This document shows, in pieces, positions 23,907 through 34,876 of a stretch of 64,000 nucleotides of DNA. The stretch is from NCBI GenBank assembly GCA_963576725.1, contig OY755243.1, positions 78,246,417 to 78,310,416 of the forward strand. Direction: 5' to 3'. The stretch comes from Azorinus chamasolen (taxonomy: Eukaryota; Mollusca; Bivalvia; Cardiida; Solecurtidae). The position numbers and the translations under genes were made by a program. Within the stretch, counting starts at the first letter, position 1. Each line of letters starts with the position of its first letter. The notes beneath the pieces are model-generated. The model made no database searches. It was given only the letters and a program-made list of their open reading frames with translations, and was not told the DNA's origin.

Positions 23907-25208
23907 TCACTTTATAAACAGAAGTGACATCCAAATTATGGTTAGTAAGATATTGACGAAAGTCAGACACACGAACATGAGGATATCAATGGCATTGCTA
24001 ACGTCTACCCATGTAATATCTACGTCAATATCTTCATCCAAATAAGATTCCGATTTTGTCCCTATAAGTTTGTCCTTGGTGTTAGTGGAATGTTTTTCCG
24101 CAACATGAATTATTTTCCCAGATTTACTGACGTTGTCCTTCTCAGCTTTGTCTGTGTTCTGGAAGGCTACAACCTCCGTACTGTCGCCTAGTTTGGTTGA
24201 TCTACACCTCGTTACTCTAACCAGCGCGATATACCACCAGCCGATTTTCCTATCAGAGTTGCGATGGTATAATCTCAAATTAAGTATAATGATAAGCGTT
24301 GTTACACTGCTCATTAAAACATCGACCACGAGAAATATACACAGAAGAGGGACTGGGTTTGACGTTTTTGGAATATTGTCAGAAATTATGGTTAGAAATA
24401 CAGTAAGTGCCAGCAGAATGGTTATGGCGTAACCCACCCTCTCTCCTGATTCGCTAGGCAATAAGAAAACAAAACTGATCAGAAACCCCAATCCACACAA
24501 TGGTAATAACAGTGTTAGAATGTAGAAAGCGGGCCGTCTTCTGATAGTTATTCTAAATAATGCCTCCTCAACCCCGTATATATTTCTTGTTGAATATTCT
24601 GTTTTTTCTAATGTCCACTCAGTATTATCAGTAAAAGCGTTAGTATTTATGCCGGTAACGGTGAAACGAATCTGCCCGTTGCCATAGTCGTATGGGAAAT
24701 ATGAGATATCGCATGTCTGTTCGTCAAATGGCCAATATTTCATATCCATAGAACATGTCAATTCATTCACTCCACCTGGACTCCAAAATGCCAAGCCATT
24801 TGACTGGTAGGTAACTTGCATCCAACTTTGTCCGACTTTCTCAAATTCAACCGGTTGTCCTAGCATAAGGGGTGGCGTCCAGACATATTTTGATTTAATC
24901 ATAATTGAACTGATACCACCGTAGTTATTTGGTGTCCAATTTATTTTTTCATCTAGCCAAAAACATTCCAAGGACAATATTGTCAACAGTACCCCTCGCA
25001 CAGTGTCTACTTCCAGAAGCTGATAAAAAGTCATCCCGACTGTCACATTAAGGGAATCTGTTTGATTATTTACAGGAATCACATCCGGGTCATAACCAGT
25101 CAGTAGTGTAGTTTTTAACTGTGTCATATTTCCATAACTGTATGCAGATGCATGTTTCAATGACGGCTGCAGTAACATGCACAAAATGATCTGACTGACG
25201 ATAAGCAT
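23907..25208 (-). CDS. nicotinic-receptor-like Cys-loop channel subunit, intronless (copy 1)
   Basis: A 433-aa pentameric ligand-gated channel subunit for the plasma membrane, uninterrupted by introns. The start at 25206-25208 gives a signal peptide (MLIVSQIILCMLL) and matches the paralogue's start; a longer in-frame Met exists 35 codons upstream. Seen: NVT glycosylation site (~54), Cys-loop C152-x13-C166, TM1 ~228-250, TM2 ~256-278 preceded by GERV (Glu at the -1' position as in cation channels), TM3 ~287-314, a long cytoplasmic loop, and TM4 ~408-431. Loop C reads YSTRNIYG with no vicinal cysteines, and the loop-A region has WTPPL instead of WxPD, so classic acetylcholine binding is doubtful. 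It resembles the large intronless nAChR-like expansions known in bivalves. It was tandemly duplicated with the gene at 36036. Confidence 0.93.
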   Translation of the reverse strand: MLIVSQIILCMLLQPSLKHASAYSYGNMTQLKTTLLTGYDPDVIPVNNQTDSLNVTVGMTFYQLLEVDTVRGVLLTILSLECFWLDEKINWTPNNYGGISSIMIKSKYVWTPPLMLGQPVEFEKVGQSWMQVTYQSNGLAFWSPGGVNELTCSMDMKYWPFDEQTCDISYFPYDYGNGQIRFTVTGINTNAFTDNTEWTLEKTEYSTRNIYGVEEALFRITIRRRPAFYILTLLLPLCGLGFLISFVFLLPSESGERVGYAITILLALTVFLTIISDNIPKTSNPVPLLCIFLVVDVLMSSVTTLIIILNLRLYHRNSDRKIGWWYIALVRVTRCRSTKLGDSTEVVAFQNTDKAEKDNVSKSGKIIHVAEKHSTNTKDKLIGTKSESYLDEDIDVDITWVDVSNAIDILMFVCLTFVNILLTIIWMSLLFIK

Positions 25209-25837
25209 CGTGCTAATGTTGAAATATAGTCCAGAAATATGGTTTAGACTACAAGTGTATACATATCTAAAACAGTATAAAATCAAACTGTTTGTTCTGG
25301 CCTTTGAACACAAAAAACCCCACCAATCACTTAGTTTAAAAGTCGGTACAAATGTCCTGTTGTCCTCGTAAATGTTCCTATCAAAATGTACGCCGTTTGT
25401 AACAAAACGACTATAAAATAATAACTACATGTATGTTGTAGAATTAATGCACTAGCTTATATGCAACTATTTGCAAATGTATACAAGTATAGCGACCTGT
25501 GTCCAAAGCATAAATAACAGGATTAGTTTAAATCAAACGTCGTGTATTAAGATCAGTGAGCTCGATAGTTCCGACTGACGTAGTTGGGTATTAATTACAC
25601 CTATCACGTTTGTCGTTATTAATAGCACAATATGGGCATTGAAAAAGAAAGCCATTTAGCAGTCTTTGTGCTGTCTATTGTGACACATATTGCTGAATCT
25701 TTGGCAAAATACCAACAAATCTAATCGCTGTATTGTGCTATTGGGGGATTAAAGTGCTATTTGTACAAAAGCATGCATTTGATGACAAATGTCAGTTGAA
25801 AAACAAAGTTCTTGATTCAATAGTTTCTCTAAACGAT

Positions 25838-26045
25838 TAACCCTTTCCATCATATTGACGACTTTTGGCGACTCTGTAAAAGTCACTTTGTGAAACTATT
25901 GTGATAAATAGAGCATTTGCTCCTATAGGAGCAAATGCTCTATTTATCACAATGGTTTCAAACAACAAAATTCTAAAATTTTCCTTTTCTCTAGTTAATG
26001 CTCCTTTTCGGTAGATTTATTCAAAGAGGTAGGCTATTTTTAGAG
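25838..26045. mobile_element. 'CATTCCCTC' MITE joined to a TA-type MITE remnant
   Basis: Left end CCCTTTCCATCATATTGACG; the right arm breaks at AGAGGTAGGCTATTTTTAG and runs into a TA-type MITE piece (26,045-26,160). Confidence 0.8.
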
Positions 26046-26773
26046 GATTTCTAATCTGAACAATTTCCCAATGCCACAGTTTAATAGGGGTCTAAAGTAA
26101 TGCTGAAATTTCCTGTAGGAGCTTTCAGCATTACTTTAGATCTGTATTAAGCTGCACGGCATGTGTTTCTACACATCTGTAGCGATACATTTAGAGCAAT
26201 TATGTATTGTAAGTTTTGGAAGGACTGAACGTTTTGTTCGAGTTTTCCCGAAGTTCGAGTTATCCGAGTTCGAGATATCGAAGGTCAACTGTATATCGTT
26301 TCCTTTCTTCACATTGTTCAACTTTGATGAGGTTATAGTTGGATATTAATTGATATCACGCAGGATATTAATTCTATGAACATAGACGTTAGCGGTACTA
26401 ACTTTCATCACTGAAATCATTGGAATTCACGATCCCGAAGGATCAGAAAATATAATAATACCGAGGACCCGAATATCCAGAAATAGAATGGTGAATGTTT
26501 ACCCACATCTGGAGTATAATTGCTTCAAAAAGCATTTTGTTTAAAACGTTAATAATATCGGACAAATACCACCGCTGTATGCAGTGTGTTCGCACGTACA
26601 CAATAAAATACCTATTCAATGTTCACTAATTTAAGTAATGTGAAAGCAAGGCCACTTACATCTTTCAATTTAAGAACGAATAGTGTGAAGGTTTGTCACG
26701 AAAACATCTTTTATCTAAGGGATGTATGGTCTAAATTTTCATTTTTGTTTTGTTTTATATTGAATTTTCTATC

Positions 26774-26843
26774 AGCAAACAGTGTAGACTCTGATCAGAC
26801 GCCGCATCATGCGGCGTCTGATCAGAGTCTACACTGTTTGCCT
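26774..26843. repeat. perfect 70-bp palindrome
   Basis: GCAAACAGTGTAGACTCTGA to its exact complement around GCCGCATCATGCGGC. Confidence 0.92.
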
Positions 26844-27192
26844 ACGTCCCATATATGGGATCGTGGGAGCAAATGGGTTAACAAGTATTCTTATTTAGCT
26901 GTTATAGGTCTAAAATGATAACCAGTGAGAATTTAATCAACGGGATCGAACTATCAGCACATATTCAATGTTTTGTTTATTTTGCGCTGCTTAAAATTTC
27001 AATGACGGGTCCTTCTATTATCGCTGCCCATTTCAAATGAGCTGTGTCACAAGGAAGATTACTTATTGTTGAAGATATACCATGCTGGGCAATACGATTC
27101 TCACCATTATTTGTCAACCGCATTTGCAAAATATTAGGTACTACATGTATATTCAAATTTTCTACCATCATGCATAAATCTATTTTTATGAG

Positions 27193-27421
27193 TTAACCCG
27201 TTACGTCATAGGCTATTTTTAGATACAACCGCTTTGAATAAATCTACCGAAAAGGAGCATTAACTAGAGAAAAAGGAAAATGTTAGATTTTTGTAGTTTG
27301 AAAGCATTGTGATAAATAGAGCATTTGCTCCTATAGGAGCAAATGCTCTATTGATCACAATGGTTTCACAGAGTGACTATTGCAGATACGTCATAAGTCG
27401 TCAATATGAGGGAATGCGTTA
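27193..27421. mobile_element. 'CATTCCCTC' MITE, complete with TTAA
   Basis: CCCGTTACGTCATAGGC to GAGGGAATGCG, flanked by TTAA on both sides. It serves as the reference for the split copy at 50,991-62,055. A partial copy is at 28,863-28,995. Confidence 0.86.
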
Positions 27422-27917
27422 ATTTGCGTGTAAGTTTGGATCCAAACTATTTGCAAAGAGAATAAAACATTGCCCGTATTGTGTTTATTGGCTACCGGGC
27501 GTTATTCTATTCCCTCATAGACACTTTTTAGAGAGAGCCTCTGTGGAAAAAAATCTACTGAATAGAAGCATTTATAAGGATAGAAAGAAAAAAATATTTG
27601 TTTGAAACATTTGTGATATTTATCATAATGTTTCCAAAATGTTAATTTACAGAGACGTCAAAAATCTATTGAAAATCAGCATAACTGCACTAGAAAAGAA
27701 AGATCCTTTGTGAAGTTTTGAAACAGTTGTGATATTTATCACAAAGGTTTCAGAACGTGATTTTACATAGGCATACAAAGATGTTAATATGATTGAAATG
27801 ATAATGACATTACAACGCCCACTTGTCGTGTTGAAGTACTTTAGATCGAAGAAGATATTCAAGGTCTACACGGTATGTGAAGTTGGACATGCACAGGTCT
27901 GTTTACTTATTTTTCTC

Positions 27918-27990
27918 AATATTGTCCTCAATATTGTTCTCAATGTTGTTCTCAATATTGTTCTCAATATTGTTCTCAATATTGGCCTCA
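27918..27990. repeat. 12-bp minisatellite
   Basis: ~6 copies of CTCAATATTGTT with small variations. The counterpart at ~48,530 has only one or two units, so the array expanded after duplication. Confidence 0.9.
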
Positions 27991-28199
27991 ATAGTGTACT
28001 ATAGGCATTACATACACCTAGATTAATAAGCCTTACAAGCTTACAAGTTTGTCAAAAGCTTGATTCAATTGAAAGTAGTCAAAATTACACCAGATCCAAA
28101 ATTGAAAGGTCTTTCTTGGGCTAATATTGATGTCTAGCTGCTCTGGTGTATGTAAATAACATTTTAAATGAGGCATGCACGGTGGAAACATTAATAACA

Positions 28200-28407
28200 T
28201 GTTACTTTTGCTAAATCATTCGGTAAAATAAGGAAACAAGATAAATAAATGCAACCTTCAAAGGAATAAAGCACGGATACAGAAATAGAGTTTGAGACAA
28301 ATAGTGAAGTCCCTAATCAGACGCCGCCTTGAAAAGGCGGCGTCTGATCTGGGACTGCATTATTTGTCGTGGTGCATTTATGCGACTGCGGCGGTGAAAG
28401 GGTTATA
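28200..28407. mobile_element. TTAA-type MITE, relative of 14689-14916
   Basis: Inner palindrome AGACGCCGCCTTGAAAAGGC; right end GCGGTGAAAGGGTTATA. Confidence 0.75.
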
Positions 28408-29458
28408 GGTGCATAAATTCCATTGTAATACAATACGCTTGTTTTGGAGGTTTTATCATTTTACGTACGTACTGTTTTATGCGGCTGTCACCTTTAACTC
28501 TTTCCTGCACATTAATACGCAATTTTACGTTTTTGCAAACACAGTAGCCTCAGATTAGACAGAGCGTCTTATCAGGTTTGTTGTCGATGAAGAACTTTAG
28601 ATATGTTTATATGGTTTCTTCTATACATAAATTCGTTATTTATTTTCTTACATGAATATTCATTATTTTACATGAATATTCATTGTGTAAAGGGTAAACC
28701 ATGTACCTAATACAGGAGATTTGTAACGCCTTTCCAAATAGAGTAGATCCAGATCCGATGACTTTTGTTGGAATTAACCAATATCTGCTCATTTCGCTAA
28801 TGCAATGGTATATATCCGATTCTACTTACTACCATGCTCTCGCGGGAAAACTTATAATTGCATAGTTTTTAACCCATTGTGATAACGCTCCTATAGGATA
28901 TATATAGCCTAACTGCTCTATTTATCGGAATGGTATCAAAAGGTGACTTTTACAGATGCGTCAAAAAAGTCAATATATAAGGGAATGGGTTAAAGCTTAT
29001 TTTAGTTTAGTATTTTCAGTAAAATACTTATTTTACAGACTGATTTAACAAACTTGGATTGCAGACGACAAATAGAAATTTGGCACTGAAAGGGTTCACA
29101 TTTGTTTTGCAAATACGAGACGTTTTGAAGACGACCTAAGCTCTATTCATGGTAAACAGGTGTCCTCTGCAAACTACATAATAAAGTTCAAGTTAATGAA
29201 AATGACTTGTTCTTTTTTTTATTTTCTTCTACAAATAGAATCAATGTGTCGAAACTGTTGTTATAACAAATTAAACTAGCATTTCGTTTTATTCAAACAT
29301 CTATCAAACAACGACAAATTAGACAGTATGTTTAAATAGAAATACTAGAAGGTACCGGTCAATTGTCATTGTTTGATAATGCCAAGTGAATTGCGGACTG
29401 TTCCGTTAACTTAACAGCTATAGTCTGCATAAATGTTGTTGTCTTCAATGTCCATTTT

Positions 29459-29543
29459 GTGTCACCTGCCGAAAGGCAGTTTATCACTTAGGGATCACTG
29501 TTCCGTCGTTTGTCTGTCTATCAGTCAGTCTGTATGTCTGTCC

Positions 29544-29578
<35 letters not shown>

Positions 29579-29792
29579 CGTCCGTCCGTCCGTATGTATG
29601 TCTGTCCGTCACACTTTCCTTTTTTGGCTGTCATTTCTAAACCAATCATTACAGAGCTTTTAAACTTCACATGCGTCTTCCTCTCATTGAGGACCATTGA
29701 TGTAACTAAGGTACATGACTTTGCATGCAATACTTTTTTTCGCACCCCAACATATTAACATTTTTTGTGTCAGTTGCGAGCAGGTGACACAT
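29459..29792. mobile_element. pearl-like element with (GTCT)n, absent from paralogous site
   Basis: Inverted ends GTCACCTGC/GCAGGTGAC and a CTGT/CCGT tract at 29,510-29,610. The paralogous stretch near 62,300 lacks it, so the ends are fixed by comparison. Confidence 0.8.
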
Positions 29793-30255
29793 GTGTTTCT
29801 CCGAAAACTTTTGTTTATTCTTCCCTTTCATTTCATACTGTCTGCATACTAAATGAATTTGGATAATGATGAGACATCAAGTAAATCGGCATCTCATCTG
29901 GATCCAAACTATTTCAAACAAACAATATCACAAATAAATAAATAATATCAAATGACTAACTCGTGATTGTTGTCTCGACCTTGCCAATGTACTGAAAATG
30001 ACAGAATTCGTCAATGAAAAGTAATGTGTTTAAACTATCCCACATTGGTAAATATCTGTTCGCTCAATACTCAGTCAACACTTTTGTTTTTAAAATGTTT
30101 GCCAAAGGATCGAATGAATCAAAAAGCTGTCACGGACTCTGCAGGTTTTAATCTAAAGGTTGTAGCCAATAGATAATTTGGGAAATACAAAGGTATTTTC
30201 CATTATAACACTTGTTGGATATTGTACTGTCTGATACGCCCGTCACGATACAATA

Positions 30256-31576
30256 CGAGGGGTGTTCCATAAATAATGTCATCTGTGCTTTATTTCGCGG
30301 AAATCGTGCAATTCATGCACAAAACCACCTCGTGTCGATTGAGTGATCACTGGCTCGTGACACAGGTAAATATCTCGTCCACACGTTCACTTGCCTCGGT
30401 ACAGTGTACATCGTTTCATAGCCTATTCGTTAGACTATACACAAAATGACAGGAAAACGAGCTGAAAATGTTCTTGAAATTAGGGCCTATATAGAAGGTA
30501 GGTCATTACTCGGCATAAAGGCTGTAGATATTCACCGCGAGGTGTGTGACATTTATGGGGAGGGCCAAATGTCCCACAGGACTGTTTGTAGGTGGGTAGC
30601 TAAATGTAGTGATGGGCAGCAGCAACTGAAAGATGCTGCTCGCCCAGGTCGTCCTGCAACAACTACGACCAAAGGTAACATAGAAAAAATCCGAAATATC
30701 CTGAAAACTGATGCTCGATTCACCGAAAGACAATTGGCTCGAATGACAAACTTGTCGTTAGCAAGAGTTCATGCAATTTTGAAGAAATACCTAAAGTTAG
30801 AAAGATAAATGCAAGATGGATACCCCATTTGTTAACGGATGAGCAAAAGAAGACGCGTGTAACAATGGCAAAAAAAACTTCTCAAAATGTACACAAAATA
30901 TAGTAAAAAGGCTTTTGATAATATAGCCACTGGTGATGAGACCTGGTGTATTATTTTGAACCAAAGCGGAAGGTTTCCAACCGAATATGGGCCACTAAAA
31001 ATGCCAGACGCCCAAGTATTGCCAAACGAATACGAACGGTAAAGAAGGTTTTGTATGCTACTTTTTTCACTAATAAGGGTCCAGCTATTCAAATCCCGGT
31101 GCCAAAAGGCAGAACGGTCACAGGCAAGTTCTATAAAAACGTTGTTCTGAGAAAATTGAAGAACTACTACAAAAGTAGCCGCCCAAAAACAGGACTTAAG
31201 TATGTCCGACTTTTGCATGATAATGCACCCGCTCACAAGGCACGTATTGTGACTGACTTTTTGGAGTCAGAGAAGGTTACCGTCCTTCCGCACCCTCCGT
31301 ATTCGCCAGACTTGGCCCCCTGCGACTATTTTCTCTTTCCAAAACTTAAATATCATTTATCTGGAAGGAGATACGATTCGAGAAATGCCCTTGGATCTGC
31401 TGTTTATCAGTGTCTGAAGAGTATGAAAAATTCTTCCAAAAATGGATTGACCGGCTAAAAAGGTGTATTCTGGCTGGCGGAGAGTATTCTGAAGGGCAGA
31501 GCAAATTAAAATGAACCAAAGCACTTCCGCTATATGAGCACCGATGCAAGTGACATTATTTTTGGAACACCCCTCG
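30256..31576 (+). mobile_element. mariner transposon (Tc1/mariner, DD34D), 1,321 bp
   Basis: ~27-bp terminal inverted repeats starting CGAGGGGTGTTCC at both ends, flanked by TA (30254-30255 and 31577-31578). The paralogous segment at 62,765 has the uninterrupted target (CAATA then TCACAC), which proves the borders. It holds one broken transposase gene. Confidence 0.95.
30446..31514 (+). pseudogene. mariner transposase, frameshifted
   Basis: The N-terminal helix-turn-helix region starts MTGKRAENVLEIRAYIEG. The catalytic motifs follow as TGDETW, HDNAPAH and YSPDLAPCDYF, with exactly 34 residues between the second and third Asp (mariner DD34D). It is broken by at least four single-base indels: near 30800 (one base missing), ~30868 (extra A in an A-run), ~30946 (one base missing) and ~31418. 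It ends near TGA 31512-31514. The element cannot make active transposase. The breaks sit mostly in short homopolymers, as in ordinary decay. Confidence 0.93.
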
Positions 31577-32119
31577 TACCACACGTGTCGCCAAAATGAC
31601 TGATAGGTAAATCCTTGCAACTCTACACCATTTAGACAATAGTCTATAGAAAAGAGGGTAAAATAGCGGAGATTTAATTGCTGCTGTCAAATACAGATAA
31701 GAGACCCGGCTTAAAAAAAAGCAGCTGTCCATTTTAAGAAAAATCTCACCCTCTCTTCCCCAAATAACATCACTTTAATCTTGACAGATAAGTTCATATC
31801 AATACTTTCATACCAATTTCACCAGGATACACGTATCCATCATTATATTGGCAAATTGTATACTCTCATTTTTAGCAGACATCGTGCATCTCTCTTATTA
31901 AACCTGTAACTACAATGCATGTTATGTTTTCACTTGTAACTGTCTTGGAAAATTAATTACTATGTGCTATCTACTTAATCTCACTCTTATCCATTTGAAC
32001 ATTGTTTCCAATGAGTGGGTCATGGTTAAATGACGTGTCTGGCAAGATATTTTGTTGTACAGGAATTTAGACATAGAATATATCATTTGCCGTACATTTA
32101 CGACAATATATGTTATATA

Positions 32120-32400
32120 AATATAAACCCCGCTAATACGACCACCTAAAATAGGTATAATTCTGGGTGGTAGAGGCAGGTGGTAGCTGGGTGGTAGAGG
32201 CAGGTGGTTGCTGGGTGGTAGAGGCAGGTGGTAGCTGGGTGGTAGAGGCAGGTGGTTGCTGGGTGGTAGAGGCAGTTGGTAGCTTAATGCTCCTAGAGAA
32301 GCTTTCTGCATCACTTTTGTCCAGCAATAAGCAACCAGCTGCTTATAACGACACATATGTTTATTCATTAAGTGGTCGCATTGGAAGGGTTCTACTATAT
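32120..32400. mobile_element. TA-type MITE with internal 24-bp minisatellite
   Basis: TAAACCCCGCTAATACGACC to GCATTGGAAGGGTTCTACTA. The region 32,166-32,280 is ~4.5 copies of a 24-bp unit built on GAGGCAGGTGGTAGCTGGGT. The paralogous site at ~63,285-63,300 is empty. Confidence 0.85.
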
Positions 32401-32849
32401 GGTATGCGCCATATAACTGGCATTTGCAAACAAGATCCAAGCTGTCTGATATTCGATCAATAGTTTCGCAAAAGCTGGAACGATTAGGAAGTAATAAAAC
32501 TTGCACCATATCTGTTTGAGTATACATAATTACATGATGATAAGTGTAAATCAAATACATGTACATAATTTCTGATTAGATTGTGGACTCATTTAAAACT
32601 GAAGGGGGTCTATTGATTATTCACTTATAATGTACATAGGCTTCAGTAAAACTAATATTGAATGTTCTTAGAAAGACATGAATACCCATGTAGACGAACA
32701 TGTCATTGTGCAATGTAGACCTATTCCGATTCGATAAAGGCTTTGGGAAATATTGATCTGATGCCAAACAGATTGGATCTTGCTGAGACTGTGGAGTTAC
32801 TCGGTATCTCAACGGAATTCTGTTTTCAAATGCGACAAAGGTCGACAAA

Positions 32850-33010
32850 ACCTCTCTAAACCGGAATTCTAGTAGAGAAAAAACGGATACTTTTAGAAAG
32901 GATCTTGCTTTATGCAGAATGAGGAGCTTTCCGCCCGACTTTCACCAGGCATTAAGCTGCCGTCTATCTCCAAGACCGATAGTCCGGTGTAGATGGGGTT
33001 TTACTGTAAC
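32850..33010. mobile_element. TA-type MITE, decayed
   Basis: AAACCTCTCTAAACCGGAATTC to GGGGTTTTACTG. The central fold-back is partly lost. It marks the left edge of the segment duplicated from 7,895-9,660. Confidence 0.75.
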
Positions 33011-33810
33011 ATTCCTTAATCGAATTAAAAGTTTGAGCAGACATGACGTTTCAAGGTGGATTTGGTTTAAACCTTAAGTATGTCTATTGTGTCAACATGA
33101 CTGTCAGTACATGTAGTTTCTCAAAAAGCGAACAAATAAAATGTGCATAAAAATGCTTCATTTCAGAGCAGACAGATCTTTTGCAACACGATATTGTTTA
33201 ACTATGTCGCTCCCAAATATTGTTGTCAGCAAAGTTTCTGGGTCTCCAACAAGTTTGATGTGTTTAACTTCCTCACATTTCTTTTGAAAACATTACAACA
33301 GTGACAAACGGTTTGGATCCTGATGTGACACCGCGTTACTCGGCGTCTCATTTGGATGCAAACTTTTTGCATATGATAGGTAATTACAATTGCGACACTG
33401 GCAGCGAAAGTGTTAAAGGGACCATTATTACTACTAACAGTTCAGTACAGACAGACCTTTTGAAACATGATAAGGTTTAAATCTTCCGTTGCCAACAACT
33501 GTCGTGAACAACATTTGTGTCTTCTACATTTAAGTTCGTTTAATTTTCTCCCCTTTTCTTTAACCCCTTTCCACATAAATACTCCTGTCTACTTCTTTGC
33601 AAGAAGATCAGACTCAGCTAACACGGCTCATGATATGCATGATGTCATATAAGTATAAACACTCTGGTCATGTTGTATGAGCACGTTATAATTATAATTT
33701 AGAAAAAGTCTGGATCAAGGTGAGGCATAAGGTAACATCTGATTTCATTCGTCTCCTATAGGGGACGTTTGATTATTTTTAGACAGGGCTAGGGTTGAAA
33801 CTAAACTTAA

Positions 33811-34035
33811 CCCTTTCCCTGTTCTGTGTTTATTACACATTTTAATACCTACTGAATATACATGGACAAAATTGTTCTAATGCAATATGGAAGGTGGAAC
33901 ATTGTAGCCCTTTTAAAAAGAAAAGAAACAGATCTATCAAATTCCATAGCAAACAGAGCAGACCCTGAGGAGCCGTCTGATCTGGGTCTTCTCTGTTTGC
34001 AGGTGCGTTAAAACACGTTTATATGAGGGAAAGGT
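33811..34035. mobile_element. TTAA MITE (CCCTTTCCCT ends)
   Basis: TTAA on both sides; fold-back centred on GACCCTGAGGAGCCGTCTG. Related single or decayed copies are at ~10,420-10,530, 14,975-15,120 and 20,700-20,918. Confidence 0.82.
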
Positions 34036-34088
34036 TTAAATCTAAACACTATCAAAACATTAAATAAGTAACAACATTAAATTCTTAC

Positions 34089-34131
34089 CTGAGATATGTT
34101 AAAGGCAGCTTTGAAGTTGCTGTTATAAACA
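34089..34131 (-). pseudogene. duplicated DCXR exon 4, isolated
   Basis: 43 nt with the same acceptor (TTTCAG) and donor (GTAAGA) as exon 4 at 9588-9630. It codes NVYNSNFKAAFNISQ once the split codon is completed. It lies in a segment (33,010-34,165) that duplicates 8,280-9,660. No other DCXR exon is recognisable nearby, so it is a stranded exon relic. Confidence 0.85.
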
Positions 34132-34209
34132 CTGAAATCATAGAATCATAGAAAAGAATCGATTTTTTGTAAATTCTTATATACTTGACTAACTGTAAAA
34201 ACTAATGTA

Positions 34210-34876
34210 ACTCTGGTAACTTTGCTTAATTTGAATCTTTGTGGAGGACCAGTAGATAATGCTACATACCAAATATCAATGGTCTAGGCCTTGCGGTTTC
34301 AGAGAAGAAGATGTTTAAAGATTTTCCAATGAAAAACTGATAAGCCCCGGGGCGGGGCCATTTTTGGTCCGGGGTCATAATTTGAACAATCTTTGTAGAG
34401 GACCATTAGATGATGCTACATACCAAATACCAAAGGTCTAGGCCTTACGGTTTCAGAGAAGAAGATTTTTGAAGATTTTCCAATGAAAAACTGATAAGCC
34501 CCGGGGCCGTTTTTGGTCCGGGGGTCATAGTTTGAACGATCTTTGTAGAGGACCATTAGATCATGCTACATAACAAATATCAAAGGTCTAGGCCTTACGG
34601 TTTCAGAGGAGAAGATTTTTTAAAGATTTTCCTAAGAAAAACTGATAAGCCCCATGGCGGGCCATTTTTGGTCCGGGGTGCGTAATTCGAACAGTTTTGG
34701 TAGAGGACCATTAGATGATGCTACATACCAAATATCAAAGCTCTAGGCTTTGTGGTTTCAGAGAAGAAGATATTTAAGTAAATTGTTGGCGACGCACGAC
34801 GCACATACGCACGACGACGGACGCCGGAGCCAGTCCCCTCACAATACCTCACCTGGCACTTTGTGCCAGGTGAGCT
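34210..34876. repeat. ~125-bp tandem array with palindromic end
   Basis: Four units around GAGGACCATTAGATGATGCT and GTCTAGGCCTTACGGTTTCA, with CCCCGGGGC and GGTCCGGGG blocks. Ends at CACCTGGCACTTTGTGCCAG. No gene. Confidence 0.82.

Larger units (their letters stand above)
23110..25830. repeat. segmental duplication unit carrying channel gene copy 1
   Basis: Matches 35,640-37,900 plus 42,517-42,600 over the gene, its upstream region (for example the CACCTATCACGTTTGTC segment near 25,600 and 37,750) and its downstream flank. The second copy is split by the Penelope-like element at 37,900-42,517, and this copy gives the approximate empty site near 25,740. Confidence 0.85.
26600..28030. repeat. 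segmental duplication block, partner 47,640-48,570
   Basis: Shared: CACTAATTTAAGTAATGTG at the left and GTACTTTAGATCGAAGA plus GGTATGT(G/A)AAGTTGG at the right. The copy at 47,640 lacks the MITE at 27,193. No gene seen; a short open stretch at 26,977-27,171 (-) is not conserved as protein in the partner. Confidence 0.82.
29290..32850. repeat. segmental duplication block, partner 62,070-63,900
   Basis: Collinear over TATCAAACAACGACAAAT, TTGTTGGATATTGTACT, CCTTGCAACTCTACACCATT, AACATCACTTTAATCTTGAC and AAGCTGGAACGATTAGGAAG. Three insertions (29,459 pearl-like, 30,256 mariner, 32,120 MITE) are absent from the partner. Confidence 0.9.

Noticed and set aside
24133..24432. 99-codon plus-strand ORF within channel gene copy 1
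   Set aside because: Antisense shadow of the real receptor coding sequence; likewise 36165-36434 in copy 2.
29433..29758. SVCLSVCLSVCPSV-type frames
   Set aside because: Translation of a GTCT/GTCC microsatellite in a pearl-like repeat.
32133..32566. Open frames rich in PPASTTQ or LPLPPSNH on both strands
   Set aside because: All are readings of the 24-bp minisatellite inside the TA-type MITE.
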